From Ensifer canadensis (GTDB lineage: Bacteria > Pseudomonadota > Alphaproteobacteria > Rhizobiales > Rhizobiaceae): DNA of 64,000 bases. The stretch is taken from NCBI RefSeq assembly GCF_017488845.2, contig NZ_CP083371.1, positions 1,426,001 through 1,490,000 of the forward strand, given 5' to 3'. This document shows, in pieces, positions 26,104 through 34,464 of this stretch. The notes under the pieces were generated by a model. That model was given only the letters and a program-made list of their open reading frames with translations. It was not told the DNA's origin and did not search any database. Numbering within the stretch: the stretch's first letter is position 1; the number at the start of each line of letters is the position of its first letter. Position numbers and translations under genes: made by a program.

Positions 26104-27075
26104 ATGGGTACACGTGACGACATCGAACAGCTCGGCAAGCGGATCGGCGAAGCCATTGTCGGCCAACAGGGCATGATCGAACGCCTGCTGCTCGGCCTCC
26201 TGAGCAACGGCCACCTGCTGGTCGAAGGCCTGCCCGGGCTTGCCAAGACGCGGGCCATCAAGAGCATGGCGAAGAACCTCGACGCCGAGCTGTCACGCAT
26301 CCAGTTCACACCGGACCTTTTACCCTCCGACATCACCGGCTCGGAGGTCTATTTCACCGAAGGCGGCAAGGGCGAGTTCCGCTTTCAGCAGGGTCCGATC
26401 TTCGCCAATCTCATCCTTGCCGACGAAGTCAACCGCGCACCGGCGAAAGTGCAGTCCGCCCTGCTCGAGGCGATGGAGGAGCGGCAAGTGACTGTCGGTG
26501 GCGACAGTCACGAGCTTCCCGAGCTCTTCATGGTGATGGCAACGCAAAACCCGATCGAGCAGGAAGGCACCTACCCCTTGCCTGAGGCGCAGCTCGATCG
26601 TTTCCTCATGCACATCCAGGTCGATTATCCCGACGCCAAGTCGGAGGCCGAGATCATGCGGCTGGTGCGGTCGGAAGAAACGGCTGCCGCCTCGAAAGTG
26701 AAGTCCAACGAAAAGCTGGCTCAGGATGCGGTGTTTACGGCACGAAAGGAAATCTCGGCAGTGACCGTCTCGAGCGCGATCGAGGACTATATCGTCGCCC
26801 TGGTTATGGCGACACGCTACCCGGACAAGCTCGACAAGGACGTGGCCAAATGGATCCAGGTGGGCATCAGTCCGCGCGGCGTCATCGGTCTCGACAAGGT
26901 CTCGCGCGCCCATGCCTGGCTGAAGGGAAGAGACTTCGTGACGCCGGATGACGTGCAAGCGACAGTACACGACGTCTTCCGCCACCGGCTCGTCCTCTCC
27001 TATGAAGCCCATGCCGGCGGCACGAGGGCCAACCAGGTCATAGACCGGATCGTGCAGCAGGTCGCTGTCGCCTGA
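26104..27075 (+). CDS. moxR: MoxR-family AAA+ ATPase
   Basis: A 323-residue protein with Walker A GLPGLAKT (residues 42-49), Walker B LILADEVNRA, sensor 1 ATQNP and the MoxR-typical IEQEGTYPLPEAQLDRFLM. MoxR ATPases act as chaperones for membrane-linked complexes that contain VWA-domain proteins. The gene heads a tight run with a DUF58 protein, a DUF4381 protein, two VWA proteins and BatD, all within 0-16 bp or overlapping. GGGAGG precedes the start, and GTWAC site 5 lies 99 bp upstream. The likely role is assembly or control of the Bat membrane complex in envelope stress tolerance, by analogy with other bacteria. Confidence 0.92.
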   Translation: MGTRDDIEQLGKRIGEAIVGQQGMIERLLLGLLSNGHLLVEGLPGLAKTRAIKSMAKNLDAELSRIQFTPDLLPSDITGSEVYFTEGGKGEFRFQQGPIFANLILADEVNRAPAKVQSALLEAMEERQVTVGGDSHELPELFMVMATQNPIEQEGTYPLPEAQLDRFLMHIQVDYPDAKSEAEIMRLVRSEETAAASKVKSNEKLAQDAVFTARKEISAVTVSSAIEDYIVALVMATRYPDKLDKDVAKWIQVGISPRGVIGLDKVSRAHAWLKGRDFVTPDDVQATVHDVFRHRLVLSYEAHAGGTRANQVIDRIVQQVAVA

Positions 27076-27091
27076 GAGATGGAGAGGCCCG

Positions 27092-28087
27092 ATGGCAATA
27101 TCCCTGTCCGCATTCGCCCGGTCGAAGGGCATTGCCCATCCTCCGAAGGTGGAGGCATCGGGCGCCTACACCTCCGTCGACGAACTGGTCGGCCTTGAGG
27201 CGACAGCCCGTGACCTGACCTTCCTGCGTAAGGCGCCGGTCCGGCGATTGCTGGCAGGACGCCATGAATCGCGCATGCGTGGTCGTGGGCTTTCCTTCGA
27301 GGAGCTTCGCGAATACCTGCCTGGCGACGATATCCGCACCATCGATTGGAGGGTGACGGCGCGGACCGGCAAACCGGTCGTGCGGGTTTATGACGAGGAG
27401 AAGGATCGGCCGGCGCTTGTGATCGTCGACCAGCGCATCAACATGTTCTTCGGCAGCCGCCGCGCCATGAAGTCGGTTGCCGCGGCGGAAGTGGCCGCCC
27501 TCTGCGCCTGGCGCATCACGGCGCTTGGCGATCGGGTCGGCGGCTTTGTATTCGGAGATGAGACCGTCGACGAGATCAGGCCCTACCGCAGCCGCGAGGC
27601 CGTCATTCGGTTTGCCGACGTCATCGTTCGCCACAACATCGCACTCTCCGCAACCTCCAAGGTTGCAAGAGGCGACGAGCAACTGGACATCGTGCTTTCG
27701 GCCGTTGCCAACATCGCCAAACATGACCATCTGATCATCGTCATCAGCGATTTCGACGGCCACGGCCTGGAAACGCGCGACATGCTGCTCAAGCTCTCTG
27801 CCCATAATGACGTGATCGCCATCCTGATCTACGACCCCTTCATGCTGGAATTGCCGCGCAAGGGCGACATCGTCGTCAGCGGCGGCGCGCAACAGGCAGA
27901 GCTTCAATTCGGTCATGCAAACGTCCGCGAGGCGATCGACAGCTTCGCGCGCAAGCGCGGCCGCGCGCTTCAGGCATGGCAGGAGGACCTGGGGCTGCCG
28001 ATGCTGCCGATTTCCTCGGCGGAAGAGATTGCACCGCAATTGCGCACCATGCTCGGCCAGTTGGCCTGGCGTCAGCGGAGACGGTAG
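27092..28087 (+). CDS. DUF58 domain protein of the MoxR-Bat operon
   Basis: A 331-residue protein. The DUF58 signature RMRGRGLSFEELREYLPGDDIRTIDWRVTARTGKPVVRVYDEEKDRP is clear at about residues 64-112, followed by a degenerate VWA-like fold (ALVIVDQRINMFFGSRRAMKSVAA, LIIVISDFDGHGLETRD). There is no signal peptide and no evident transmembrane helix. Its place between MoxR and the VWA proteins is the standard order of these operons. DUF58 proteins are thought to bridge the ATPase and the membrane complex. The start is 16 bp after moxR. Confidence 0.9.
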   Translation: MAISLSAFARSKGIAHPPKVEASGAYTSVDELVGLEATARDLTFLRKAPVRRLLAGRHESRMRGRGLSFEELREYLPGDDIRTIDWRVTARTGKPVVRVYDEEKDRPALVIVDQRINMFFGSRRAMKSVAAAEVAALCAWRITALGDRVGGFVFGDETVDEIRPYRSREAVIRFADVIVRHNIALSATSKVARGDEQLDIVLSAVANIAKHDHLIIVISDFDGHGLETRDMLLKLSAHNDVIAILIYDPFMLELPRKGDIVVSGGAQQAELQFGHANVREAIDSFARKRGRALQAWQEDLGLPMLPISSAEEIAPQLRTMLGQLAWRQRRR

Positions 28088-28089
28088 CG

Positions 28090-28617
28090 ATGGAAGGGAC
28101 CACGCCAGCGGTCGATCCCGGCCTCGCTGCCGCGCTCCGCGGCCTTGCCGATATCGCCTTGCCACCGCCCGTCTCGATGCTGCCGCAGACCTGGGCCTGG
28201 GCGGTGCTCGCCGGACTTGTTCTACTGGCAATCGCCTTCGCGCTCCGGCGCTGGTATCGCCACCGCGAGCTCAATCGTTACCGCCGCGAGGCGCTTGGCG
28301 AGCTTCGCCAGATAGAACAGCGCATTGGTGCTGCTCAAACACGTGGCGATGCGCTCGCTGCCCTGCCCGCCCTTCTCAAGCGCACCGCGCTTGCGGTCTG
28401 GCCACGCGAGACGATCGCCAATCTGAGCGGCAAGGGCTGGACCGGCTTCCTCGACGCCCATTCCGGTGGCCCTGTCTTTCCCACAACCGCGGCGCATTTC
28501 TTCGAAGAGGCTGAGTACCGCGGGCCGGTGGTTTTGGCATCTGTTCCCGAGGCCGAAGCGAAAGCCCATGTTGCGGCGGCACGATATTGGATCGAGGCGC
28601 ACCATGTACGTCCTTGA
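28090..28617 (+). CDS. DUF4381 family single-pass membrane protein
   Basis: A 175-residue protein from the ATG at 28090, two bases after the previous stop. It has a short Pro-rich N-terminus (LADIALPPPVSMLPQTWAW), one transmembrane helix (AVLAGLVLLAIAFALRRWY, about 37-55) and a cytoplasmic helical domain with YRREALGELRQIEQRIGA and LLKRTALAVWPRETIANLSG. This is the DUF4381 layout found in MoxR-VWA operons. It overlaps the next gene by 14 bp. Its biochemical role is unknown. An adaptor in the Bat complex is the usual guess. Confidence 0.85.
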   Translation: MEGTTPAVDPGLAAALRGLADIALPPPVSMLPQTWAWAVLAGLVLLAIAFALRRWYRHRELNRYRREALGELRQIEQRIGAAQTRGDALAALPALLKRTALAVWPRETIANLSGKGWTGFLDAHSGGPVFPTTAAHFFEEAEYRGPVVLASVPEAEAKAHVAAARYWIEAHHVRP

Positions 28618-29608
28618 TCATTCCTGGCTGCTCGTCCTGCTGCCACTTCCGGCCGTCATCTGGTGGCTGCTTCCGGCCTATCGCGAGCAATCGGCGGCGG
28701 TCCGGATCCCATTTTTCAAGGACATCACCGCAGCGGCGGGCATCGGCGCGACCGAAGGATCGGTCGTGCCCAAGTCGAACTTTGGGCAGAAGCTGATTGC
28801 GCCGATCTGCTGGGGCCTGATCGTACTGGCACTGGCGCGGCCGCAATATATCGAGCCGCCGATCGAAAAGACCGAACCGCAACGCGATCTCATGCTGGCA
28901 ATCGACCTGTCGCAATCGATGGATACGCGCGACTTTCACGATCCGGCCGGCAATCTGCAGGCCCGGGTCGATGCCGTGCACACGGTCGTCGCCGATTTTA
29001 TCGACAAGCGCCCCGAAGACCGTCTCGGCCTCATCGCCTTTGGCGATGCCCCCTACCCGCTCGTGCCGTTCACGCTCGACCACAAGACGGTCAAGGCGAT
29101 GCTGGCCGACAGCCTGCCGGGAATGGCGGGTCCACGCACCGCGATCGGCGATGCGATCGGCCTTGCGATCAAGATGTTCGACCAAAGCACGGCACCGGAC
29201 AAGGTGCTGATCCTACTGACCGATGGCAACGACACCGCGAGCAAGATGCCGCCCGACAAGGCCGCCGGCATTGCCGCCGAAAAACACATCGTCATCCACA
29301 CGGTCGGCATCGGCGATCCCAATGCGCAAGGGGAACAGAAGCTCGACACGTCAGTCTTGCAACAGATCGCGACGGCGACGCATGGACGATATTTCTTCGG
29401 CCAGGACCAGGCCTCGCTGCAGAATATCTACGAGCTTCTCGATCAGTTGACGCCGGAAAACCAAAAGACCCTGTCCTGGCGGCCGCGCATCGAAGTGTTC
29501 CACTATCCGCTGGGCGCGGCGTTGATCCTCGTCCTCGCCTATCACGCGATCATGTGGCTGCTGTCGGCCCGCGCAGACCGGCGTCGCGAAAGGGAGGCGG
29601 GAGCATGA
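28604..29608 (+). CDS. batA: BatA-like VWA-domain membrane protein
   Basis: A 334-residue protein from the ATG at 28604. N-terminal hydrophobic helices flank a short loop (HSWLLVLLPLPAVIWWLLPAY and KLIAPICWGLIVLALARP). A VWA domain follows (about 90-280) with an intact metal-ion site DLSQSMD (D-x-S-x-S) and ILLTDGNDTA. A C-terminal transmembrane helix (YPLGAALILVLAYHAIMWLL) completes it, so the VWA domain should face the periplasm. The stop overlaps the next start (ATGA). It is the canonical BatA partner in this operon class. Confidence 0.9.
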   Translation: MYVLDHSWLLVLLPLPAVIWWLLPAYREQSAAVRIPFFKDITAAAGIGATEGSVVPKSNFGQKLIAPICWGLIVLALARPQYIEPPIEKTEPQRDLMLAIDLSQSMDTRDFHDPAGNLQARVDAVHTVVADFIDKRPEDRLGLIAFGDAPYPLVPFTLDHKTVKAMLADSLPGMAGPRTAIGDAIGLAIKMFDQSTAPDKVLILLTDGNDTASKMPPDKAAGIAAEKHIVIHTVGIGDPNAQGEQKLDTSVLQQIATATHGRYFFGQDQASLQNIYELLDQLTPENQKTLSWRPRIEVFHYPLGAALILVLAYHAIMWLLSARADRRREREAGA

Positions 29609-31176
29609 TCACCGACTTCCATTTCCTCCGGCCGCTCTGGCTGCTGGCGCTGCTAGCCGCCCCCCTGCTTGTGATGTTGATCGGCCGGCGCACCGACGTG
29701 CGCTCGCAATGGCAGAACATGATCGCGCCGCATCTTCTCGACCACCTGCTGATCGAGAAAGGCGGAAGGCGATGGCTGCAACCGGTTCACCTGACGGCCG
29801 TGCTGATCGTGATTGCCGCGATCGCGGCGGCCGGACCGACATGGCAGCGTGAAAAGCCGCCCTTCGTCGAGGATACGGCGCCGCTGGCGATCGCGATCGA
29901 CCTGACCGAAACGATGAATGCCACTGATGTCTCGCCGACGCGGCTCGAGCGAGCCAAGTTGAAGGTGCAGGATATCCTTTCTCTGCGAAAGGGCGCGCGT
30001 ACTGCCCTGTTTGCCTATGCCGGCACAGCACACATGGTGCTGCCGCTCACCGACGATGCAAACCTCATAAAGACCTATCTGGCCGCCCTCTCGCCGAGCA
30101 TCATGCCGGTAACCGGCCGAGACACCGGCAGGGCGCTGCAGGTCGCCGAGGATGCGCTTTCCAGCGAGACCGTACCGGGCACGATCCTGTTCATGACCGA
30201 TGGCGTCGAGCGCACGGCATTCGACGCCTTTGCGCGATATCAGGGCCGCAACGACCTGATGGTGCTCGGCATCGGCACCGCCGATGGCGGCCCGGTGAAG
30301 ACGGCCGATGGCCAGTTCCTCACCGACGCGACGGGCGCGCGGGTCCGTGCCAAACTCGACGTCGATGCGCTGAAGGCATTGCAAGCGGCGTCGAAAGCGC
30401 AGGTCGCGACGGTCACGCCCGACGACAGCGACGTGCGCTGGATCATCAGGCGGATCCAGAGCAGCTTCGCGCAAAAGACCGCCGAAGGCCTGACGCGCTG
30501 GTACGATGCCGGCTGGTGGCTGACCATCCCGATCGCACTCCTTGCCGCGTTGTGGTTCCGCCGCGGCTGGACAGTCCGTTGGGCGGTCTATCTGGTAGCC
30601 GTCGGCACGGTGCTGCCAGGGGTAAAGGCCGAGGCAGCCGATCGCAGCTTTGCCGATCTCTGGTTCACCCCGGACCAGCAGGGCCAGCGGGCCATCGATC
30701 GCGGCGATTTCCAGGGAGCGGCCGGCGATTTCCAGGACCCGGCCTGGCAGGGCGTCGCCCTCTTTCGTATCGGACGCTATCAGGATGCCATCGATGCCTT
30801 TGCGCAGGGCGATACGGCCGAAAGCTACTATAACCAAGGCAACGCCCTGATGCATCTCGACAAGGCCGAGGAGGCGATTGCCGCCTACCAGCAGGCGCTC
30901 AAACGCCGCCCGGACTGGCCCGAAGCCAGGCAGAACCTGGCAGTGGCCGAGAAACGCAAGGCAGACAATGACAAGCAGGATCAGGATGCCCAGCAGGAGG
31001 CGGCCGGGCTCGATCCGGATCAGATCCAGTTCGACGACAAGGGCAAGAAGGGCAAGGAGGGCACGGTGGCGGGAGCGCCGCAGACCGCTGAGATGTGGAT
31101 GCGCAATATCCAGGTTTCCCCGGCCGATCTGCTGGCACGGAAATTCGCGATCGAAGCGAAGGATGCAGTGCCGTGA
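29605..31176 (+). CDS. batB: BatB/BatC-type fusion: VWA domain plus TPR repeats
   Basis: A 523-residue protein from the ATG at 29605, which overlaps the batA stop. Transmembrane helices at about 8-25 and 58-75 precede a VWA domain (about 90-290) whose metal site reads DLTETMN, so Thr replaces the usual Ser residues. LFMTDGVERTAF follows. A helix at about 305-330 returns to the membrane, and the C-terminus has TPR units (YYNQGNALMHLDKAEEAIAAYQQALKRRPDWPEARQNLAVAEKRK, about 405-450) and a Lys/Asp-rich linker. In many bacteria the VWA (BatB) and TPR (BatC) parts are separate genes. Here they are one protein. The open frame extends upstream to 28663, but that part is a shadow of batA. Confidence 0.9.
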   Translation: MITDFHFLRPLWLLALLAAPLLVMLIGRRTDVRSQWQNMIAPHLLDHLLIEKGGRRWLQPVHLTAVLIVIAAIAAAGPTWQREKPPFVEDTAPLAIAIDLTETMNATDVSPTRLERAKLKVQDILSLRKGARTALFAYAGTAHMVLPLTDDANLIKTYLAALSPSIMPVTGRDTGRALQVAEDALSSETVPGTILFMTDGVERTAFDAFARYQGRNDLMVLGIGTADGGPVKTADGQFLTDATGARVRAKLDVDALKALQAASKAQVATVTPDDSDVRWIIRRIQSSFAQKTAEGLTRWYDAGWWLTIPIALLAALWFRRGWTVRWAVYLVAVGTVLPGVKAEAADRSFADLWFTPDQQGQRAIDRGDFQGAAGDFQDPAWQGVALFRIGRYQDAIDAFAQGDTAESYYNQGNALMHLDKAEEAIAAYQQALKRRPDWPEARQNLAVAEKRKADNDKQDQDAQQEAAGLDPDQIQFDDKGKKGKEGTVAGAPQTAEMWMRNIQVSPADLLARKFAIEAKDAVP

Positions 31177-32537
31177 ACCGACGTATCCAGCCCATTCTTC
31201 TTGCGCTCGCCGCCTTCTGGCTGTCGCTGGCGAACGTCGCGCTGGCAGCCGATCCATTCGCCCGCGCCACGCTCGCCACCAAGGGAACGATCTACGCCGG
31301 ACAGCAGGTTGAGGTCGACGTCGACGTTTTCGCGCCGAACTACTTTCTGTCGCCGCCACAGTTTCCGCTGTTCGACCTTCCCGGCACCATCGTGACGATG
31401 CCAGACGATCGCGGCCTGAACCTCAACGAGACAATCGATGGCGTCGATTTCTCCGGTATCCGCAAGACCTACGTCATCACACCGCAGGCGGCGGGAGACT
31501 ACACTTTACCGCCTGTCGATATCCCGTTCGGTTATGCGGCCGTTCCCGGCAAAACCACGCAAGGGCGAGTGAAATTGCCGACGCTGCGGCTGACAGTGAC
31601 GGAGGTGCCCGGCGGCGCTGACGGCAAGGCCGGCGTCACCGCCGAGAAAGTGACGATCACGCAAGTCTTTGATCGTGATCCGGCAAGCCTGCGTGCCGGC
31701 GACGCTCTGGTTCGCACCGTTACCTTCGAAGCGGATGGACTGGCGGCGATGATGATCCCGGAGCCGTCCTTCGAAGCACCCGCGGGTGTCAAAGTCTATG
31801 TCCACGACCCCTTGCTCTCCGAGCATAGGTCGGATCGCGGCGTGTTCCTGGGCGGCGTCCGCAAGGACACGGCCACCTATGTCTTCGCGAAAGCCGGTAC
31901 CTACACGATCCCCGCAATCAGCCTACAGTGGTTCAATCCGTCGCTCGGCAAGACGCAAACGGCCGAAGCGCCGTTGGCCAAGGTTTCGGTTGCGGCAGCA
32001 CCTGCAGATGCGACCGCCCTTGCCCCGCCGCACCCGCCGCCTGAGAATGCGCCATTCGACTGGCAGTGGTGGGTCGGCGCAGGCCTGGTGGTGGTGGCAC
32101 TGGCGCTCCTGATCCACTTTGCCGCCGTTATGGCCGGCCGTATCCAGGCATGGTTTGACGAAATACGGACGCGCAAGGCGCAGTCCGAGGCAACGGCTTT
32201 CCATCGCGTCGACGAGGGATGTCGCAGCGGCGACGCAGAGCGGTTCGAGGCGGCGATCGACGCATGGTCGCGCAAGACGGGGAATGTTCCAATGACCCAG
32301 TGGCTCGATCGCTTCGCCGACCCGGAGACAAGGGCCGCCTTCGCCAACCACCAGCAGTCGCTTTATCGAGACCAGCAGGACGCGGCGCAGAAGCCGAATC
32401 TCCTGCCGCTTAGAGCCGGCCTTGGCAAAGCCAGAAGCCGCTGGCTCGAGCAAATCTTCGACGACGAGCCGGTGCCGGCCAATGAACTCCCCGATCTCAA
32501 CCCGGCGTTCGACGCCGATTTACCAACCAGTCGCTAG
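31173..32537 (+). CDS. batD: BatD-like exported membrane protein
   Basis: A 454-residue protein from a GTG start overlapping the batB stop (GTGA). It has a signal peptide (IQPILLALAAFWLSLANVALA, cut near AADP), a large periplasmic beta-rich part with two immunoglobulin-like units (about 30-290), one transmembrane helix at about 295-318 (WWVGAGLVVVALALLIHFAAV) and a cytoplasmic helical tail rich in charged residues. That is the BatD plan, and its place as last gene of the operon supports this. It should anchor the complex across the membrane. The next gene begins 143 bp downstream behind its own motif site. Confidence 0.85.
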   Translation: MNRRIQPILLALAAFWLSLANVALAADPFARATLATKGTIYAGQQVEVDVDVFAPNYFLSPPQFPLFDLPGTIVTMPDDRGLNLNETIDGVDFSGIRKTYVITPQAAGDYTLPPVDIPFGYAAVPGKTTQGRVKLPTLRLTVTEVPGGADGKAGVTAEKVTITQVFDRDPASLRAGDALVRTVTFEADGLAAMMIPEPSFEAPAGVKVYVHDPLLSEHRSDRGVFLGGVRKDTATYVFAKAGTYTIPAISLQWFNPSLGKTQTAEAPLAKVSVAAAPADATALAPPHPPPENAPFDWQWWVGAGLVVVALALLIHFAAVMAGRIQAWFDEIRTRKAQSEATAFHRVDEGCRSGDAERFEAAIDAWSRKTGNVPMTQWLDRFADPETRAAFANHQQSLYRDQQDAAQKPNLLPLRAGLGKARSRWLEQIFDDEPVPANELPDLNPAFDADLPTSR

Positions 32538-32566
32538 CGCTGCCGGACCGGGCGTTACGATCCTTC

Positions 32567-32583
32567 GTAACTGTTACGTACTT
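32567..32583 (+). promoter_or_regulatory. GTWAC motif, site 6 (upstream of arylsulfatase gene)
   Basis: The sequence is GTAACTGTTACGTACTT, identical to site 3, ending 97 bp before the sulfatase start. Extra half-sites flank it: GTTAC at 32554-32558 and GTAAC at 32588-32592. It begins 29 bp after the batD stop, so the sulfatase can be induced independently of the Bat operon. Confidence 0.7.
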
Positions 32584-32680
32584 GCCCGTAACACCCGCCT
32601 CAACCCAAAGTTCAACGGTACGTTCCGAGACTTTGCCTACCTGACTAAAAGCAATCCATCGTGCCTCGAGGAGACATGAG

Positions 32681-34327
32681 ATGCCCATTGATATGAAGAA
32701 TGCCATCGGACTGCTGGCTGCTTCAGCAGTTCGAAGGTCCATCAAGCCGAAAGCGCTTGCGCTTGCGGGCACCGTGCTGATGTCGACGCTATCGGCATCG
32801 GTCATGCCAGCAATGGCCCAGGATGCGGCCAAGCCCAATATCCTCGTCATCTTCGGCGACGATATCGGCCAGACCAACATCAGCGCCTATTCCATGGGTG
32901 TCATGGGCTACAAGACGCCCAATATCGACCGGCTTGCCTCTGAAGGCATGATGTTTACGGACTACTACGCCGAGAACAGCTGCACCGCCGGCCGCTCCAC
33001 TTTCATCACCGGCCAGTCGGTGCTTCGTACCGGCATGTCGAAGGTCGGCGTTCCCGGAGCGCCCGTCGGCATCCAGGACCGAGACGTAACGATCGCCCAG
33101 GCGCTGAAGCCGCTCGGCTATGCGACGGGCCAGTTCGGCAAGAACCACCTGGGCGACCAGGATCGTTTCCTCCCGACAGCGCACGGTTTCGACGAATTCT
33201 TCGGCAACCTCTATCACCTCAATGCCGAGGAAGAGCCGGAGCGCCCCTACTGGCCGAAGGATCCCAATGATCCCTTCGTCAAGGCGGCCACGCCCCGCGG
33301 CGTGCTGCATTCGTTCGCCGACGGCAAGATTGAGGATACCGGCGCACTCAACACCAAGCGCATGGAAACGATCGACGACGAGACCACGGCAGCAGCCATC
33401 GGCTTCATGGAAAAGCAGGTCAAGGAAGGCAAGCCCTTCTTCACCTGGATGAACACGACGCGCATGCATCTGTTCACCCATATCCGGCCGGAATATAAGG
33501 GACAGAGCGGCATGCCGGGCAATGACTATGCCGACGGCATGATCGAGCACGACAACGATGTCGGCAAGCTGTTGAAGGCACTCGACGACCTGAAGATCGC
33601 CGAGAACACCATCGTCGTTTACGCCACCGACAACGGGCCCAATCAGTTCTCCTGGCCGGACGCGGCGACAACCCCGTTCCGCAGCGAGAAGGACACCAAC
33701 TGGGAAGGCGCCTTCCGCGTGCCGGCGATGGTGCGCTGGCCGGGCAAGATCAAGCCCGGTGTTTCCAACGAGATGGTTTCCGGTCTCGACTGGTTCCCGA
33801 CCTTGCTTGCCGCTGCCGGTGACAAGGACGTCAAGGAGCGGCTGTTGACGGGCACCAAGCTCGGCGACAAGGACTTCAAGGTTCACCTCGACGGCTACAA
33901 CCAGCTTCCCTACCTTCTAGGCGAGCAGCCGAAGGGCGCGCGCAACGAGTTCTTCTACTTCAACGACGACGCCAAGCTCGTGGCCATTCGCTGGGACAAC
34001 TGGAAAGCGGCCTTCTGCGAAATGCGCAAGCCCGGTGGCTTCGACGTCTGGCAGGATCCGTTCACCTGCCTGCGTGTGCCGAAGATCTTCAACCTGCGCA
34101 TGGACCCCTATGAGCGGGCCGACATCGTCTCCGACCAGTACGACGACTGGAGGACCAAGAACGTCTATCTTGCAGGGATAGCCACCATGAAGGCCGCAAG
34201 CTTCCTGGAAACCTTCATCGAGTATCCGCCGAGCCAGAAGCCGGCGAGCTTCTCGGTCGACCAGGTCGAGGAAGGCGTGCATGCCAAGATCGACGAAATC
34301 ATGAAAAAGGCCCCGGCCGCCCAATAA
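32681..34327 (+). CDS. Exported arylsulfatase with formylglycine motif
   Basis: A 548-residue protein with a long N-terminal signal (about residues 1-47, hydrophobic ALAGTVLMSTLSASVMPAMA). The sulfatase fold starts at KPNILVIFGDDIGQTN, where the DD pair binds calcium. The active-site motif is ENSCTAGRSTFITGQ, with Cys101 in C-x-A-x-R, an accepted variant of the C-x-P-x-R motif that FGE converts to formylglycine. Lys/His ligands follow in GQFGKNHLGDQDRFLPT, and YATDNGPNQFSWPD supplies the distal metal ligands. It should hydrolyse sulfate esters in the periplasm, releasing sulfate. The sequence does not reveal the substrate. The FGE at 24850 and this gene share the upstream motif. Confidence 0.92.
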   Translation: MPIDMKNAIGLLAASAVRRSIKPKALALAGTVLMSTLSASVMPAMAQDAAKPNILVIFGDDIGQTNISAYSMGVMGYKTPNIDRLASEGMMFTDYYAENSCTAGRSTFITGQSVLRTGMSKVGVPGAPVGIQDRDVTIAQALKPLGYATGQFGKNHLGDQDRFLPTAHGFDEFFGNLYHLNAEEEPERPYWPKDPNDPFVKAATPRGVLHSFADGKIEDTGALNTKRMETIDDETTAAAIGFMEKQVKEGKPFFTWMNTTRMHLFTHIRPEYKGQSGMPGNDYADGMIEHDNDVGKLLKALDDLKIAENTIVVYATDNGPNQFSWPDAATTPFRSEKDTNWEGAFRVPAMVRWPGKIKPGVSNEMVSGLDWFPTLLAAAGDKDVKERLLTGTKLGDKDFKVHLDGYNQLPYLLGEQPKGARNEFFYFNDDAKLVAIRWDNWKAAFCEMRKPGGFDVWQDPFTCLRVPKIFNLRMDPYERADIVSDQYDDWRTKNVYLAGIATMKAASFLETFIEYPPSQKPASFSVDQVEEGVHAKIDEIMKKAPAAQ

Positions 34328-34334
34328 GCTGACG

Positions 34335-34373
34335 AAGGCGGCGCTCACCCGAGCGCCGCCTTTTCTTTCTTTG
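34335..34373 (+). terminator. Rho-independent terminator after arylsulfatase
   Basis: AAGGCGGCGCT and AGCGCCGCCTT form a perfect 11-bp stem with a six-base loop, followed by TTCTTTCTTT. It lies seven bases after the sulfatase stop and isolates the next gene. Confidence 0.9.
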
Positions 34374-34464
34374 CATTTAGAATCTATGGTGAGCCGGATT
34401 GACCGCAAAGAGTTCCGCGCCCGTACGCTCGGTCGATGTCGACGGGGCTAACGAGAGACAGGGC

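Noticed and set aside
28663-29604. Upstream extension of the batB frame by 314 codons
   Set aside because: The extension lies wholly within batA in another frame. The ATG at 29605 overlaps the batA stop and begins a proper membrane helix.
22631-32583. Reading the 17-bp motif as the -35 half of an ECF sigma-factor promoter
   Set aside because: No matching -10 element recurs at fixed distance after the six copies. TTTAGA, TCTAGA and CTTAAT occur about 19-20 bp after only three.
34399-34464. TTG start for the spermidine-synthase-like fusion
   Set aside because: It lies 26 bp after the sulfatase terminator, leaving little room for a promoter. The ATG at 34465 has a better ribosome-binding site and begins just before the first membrane helix.
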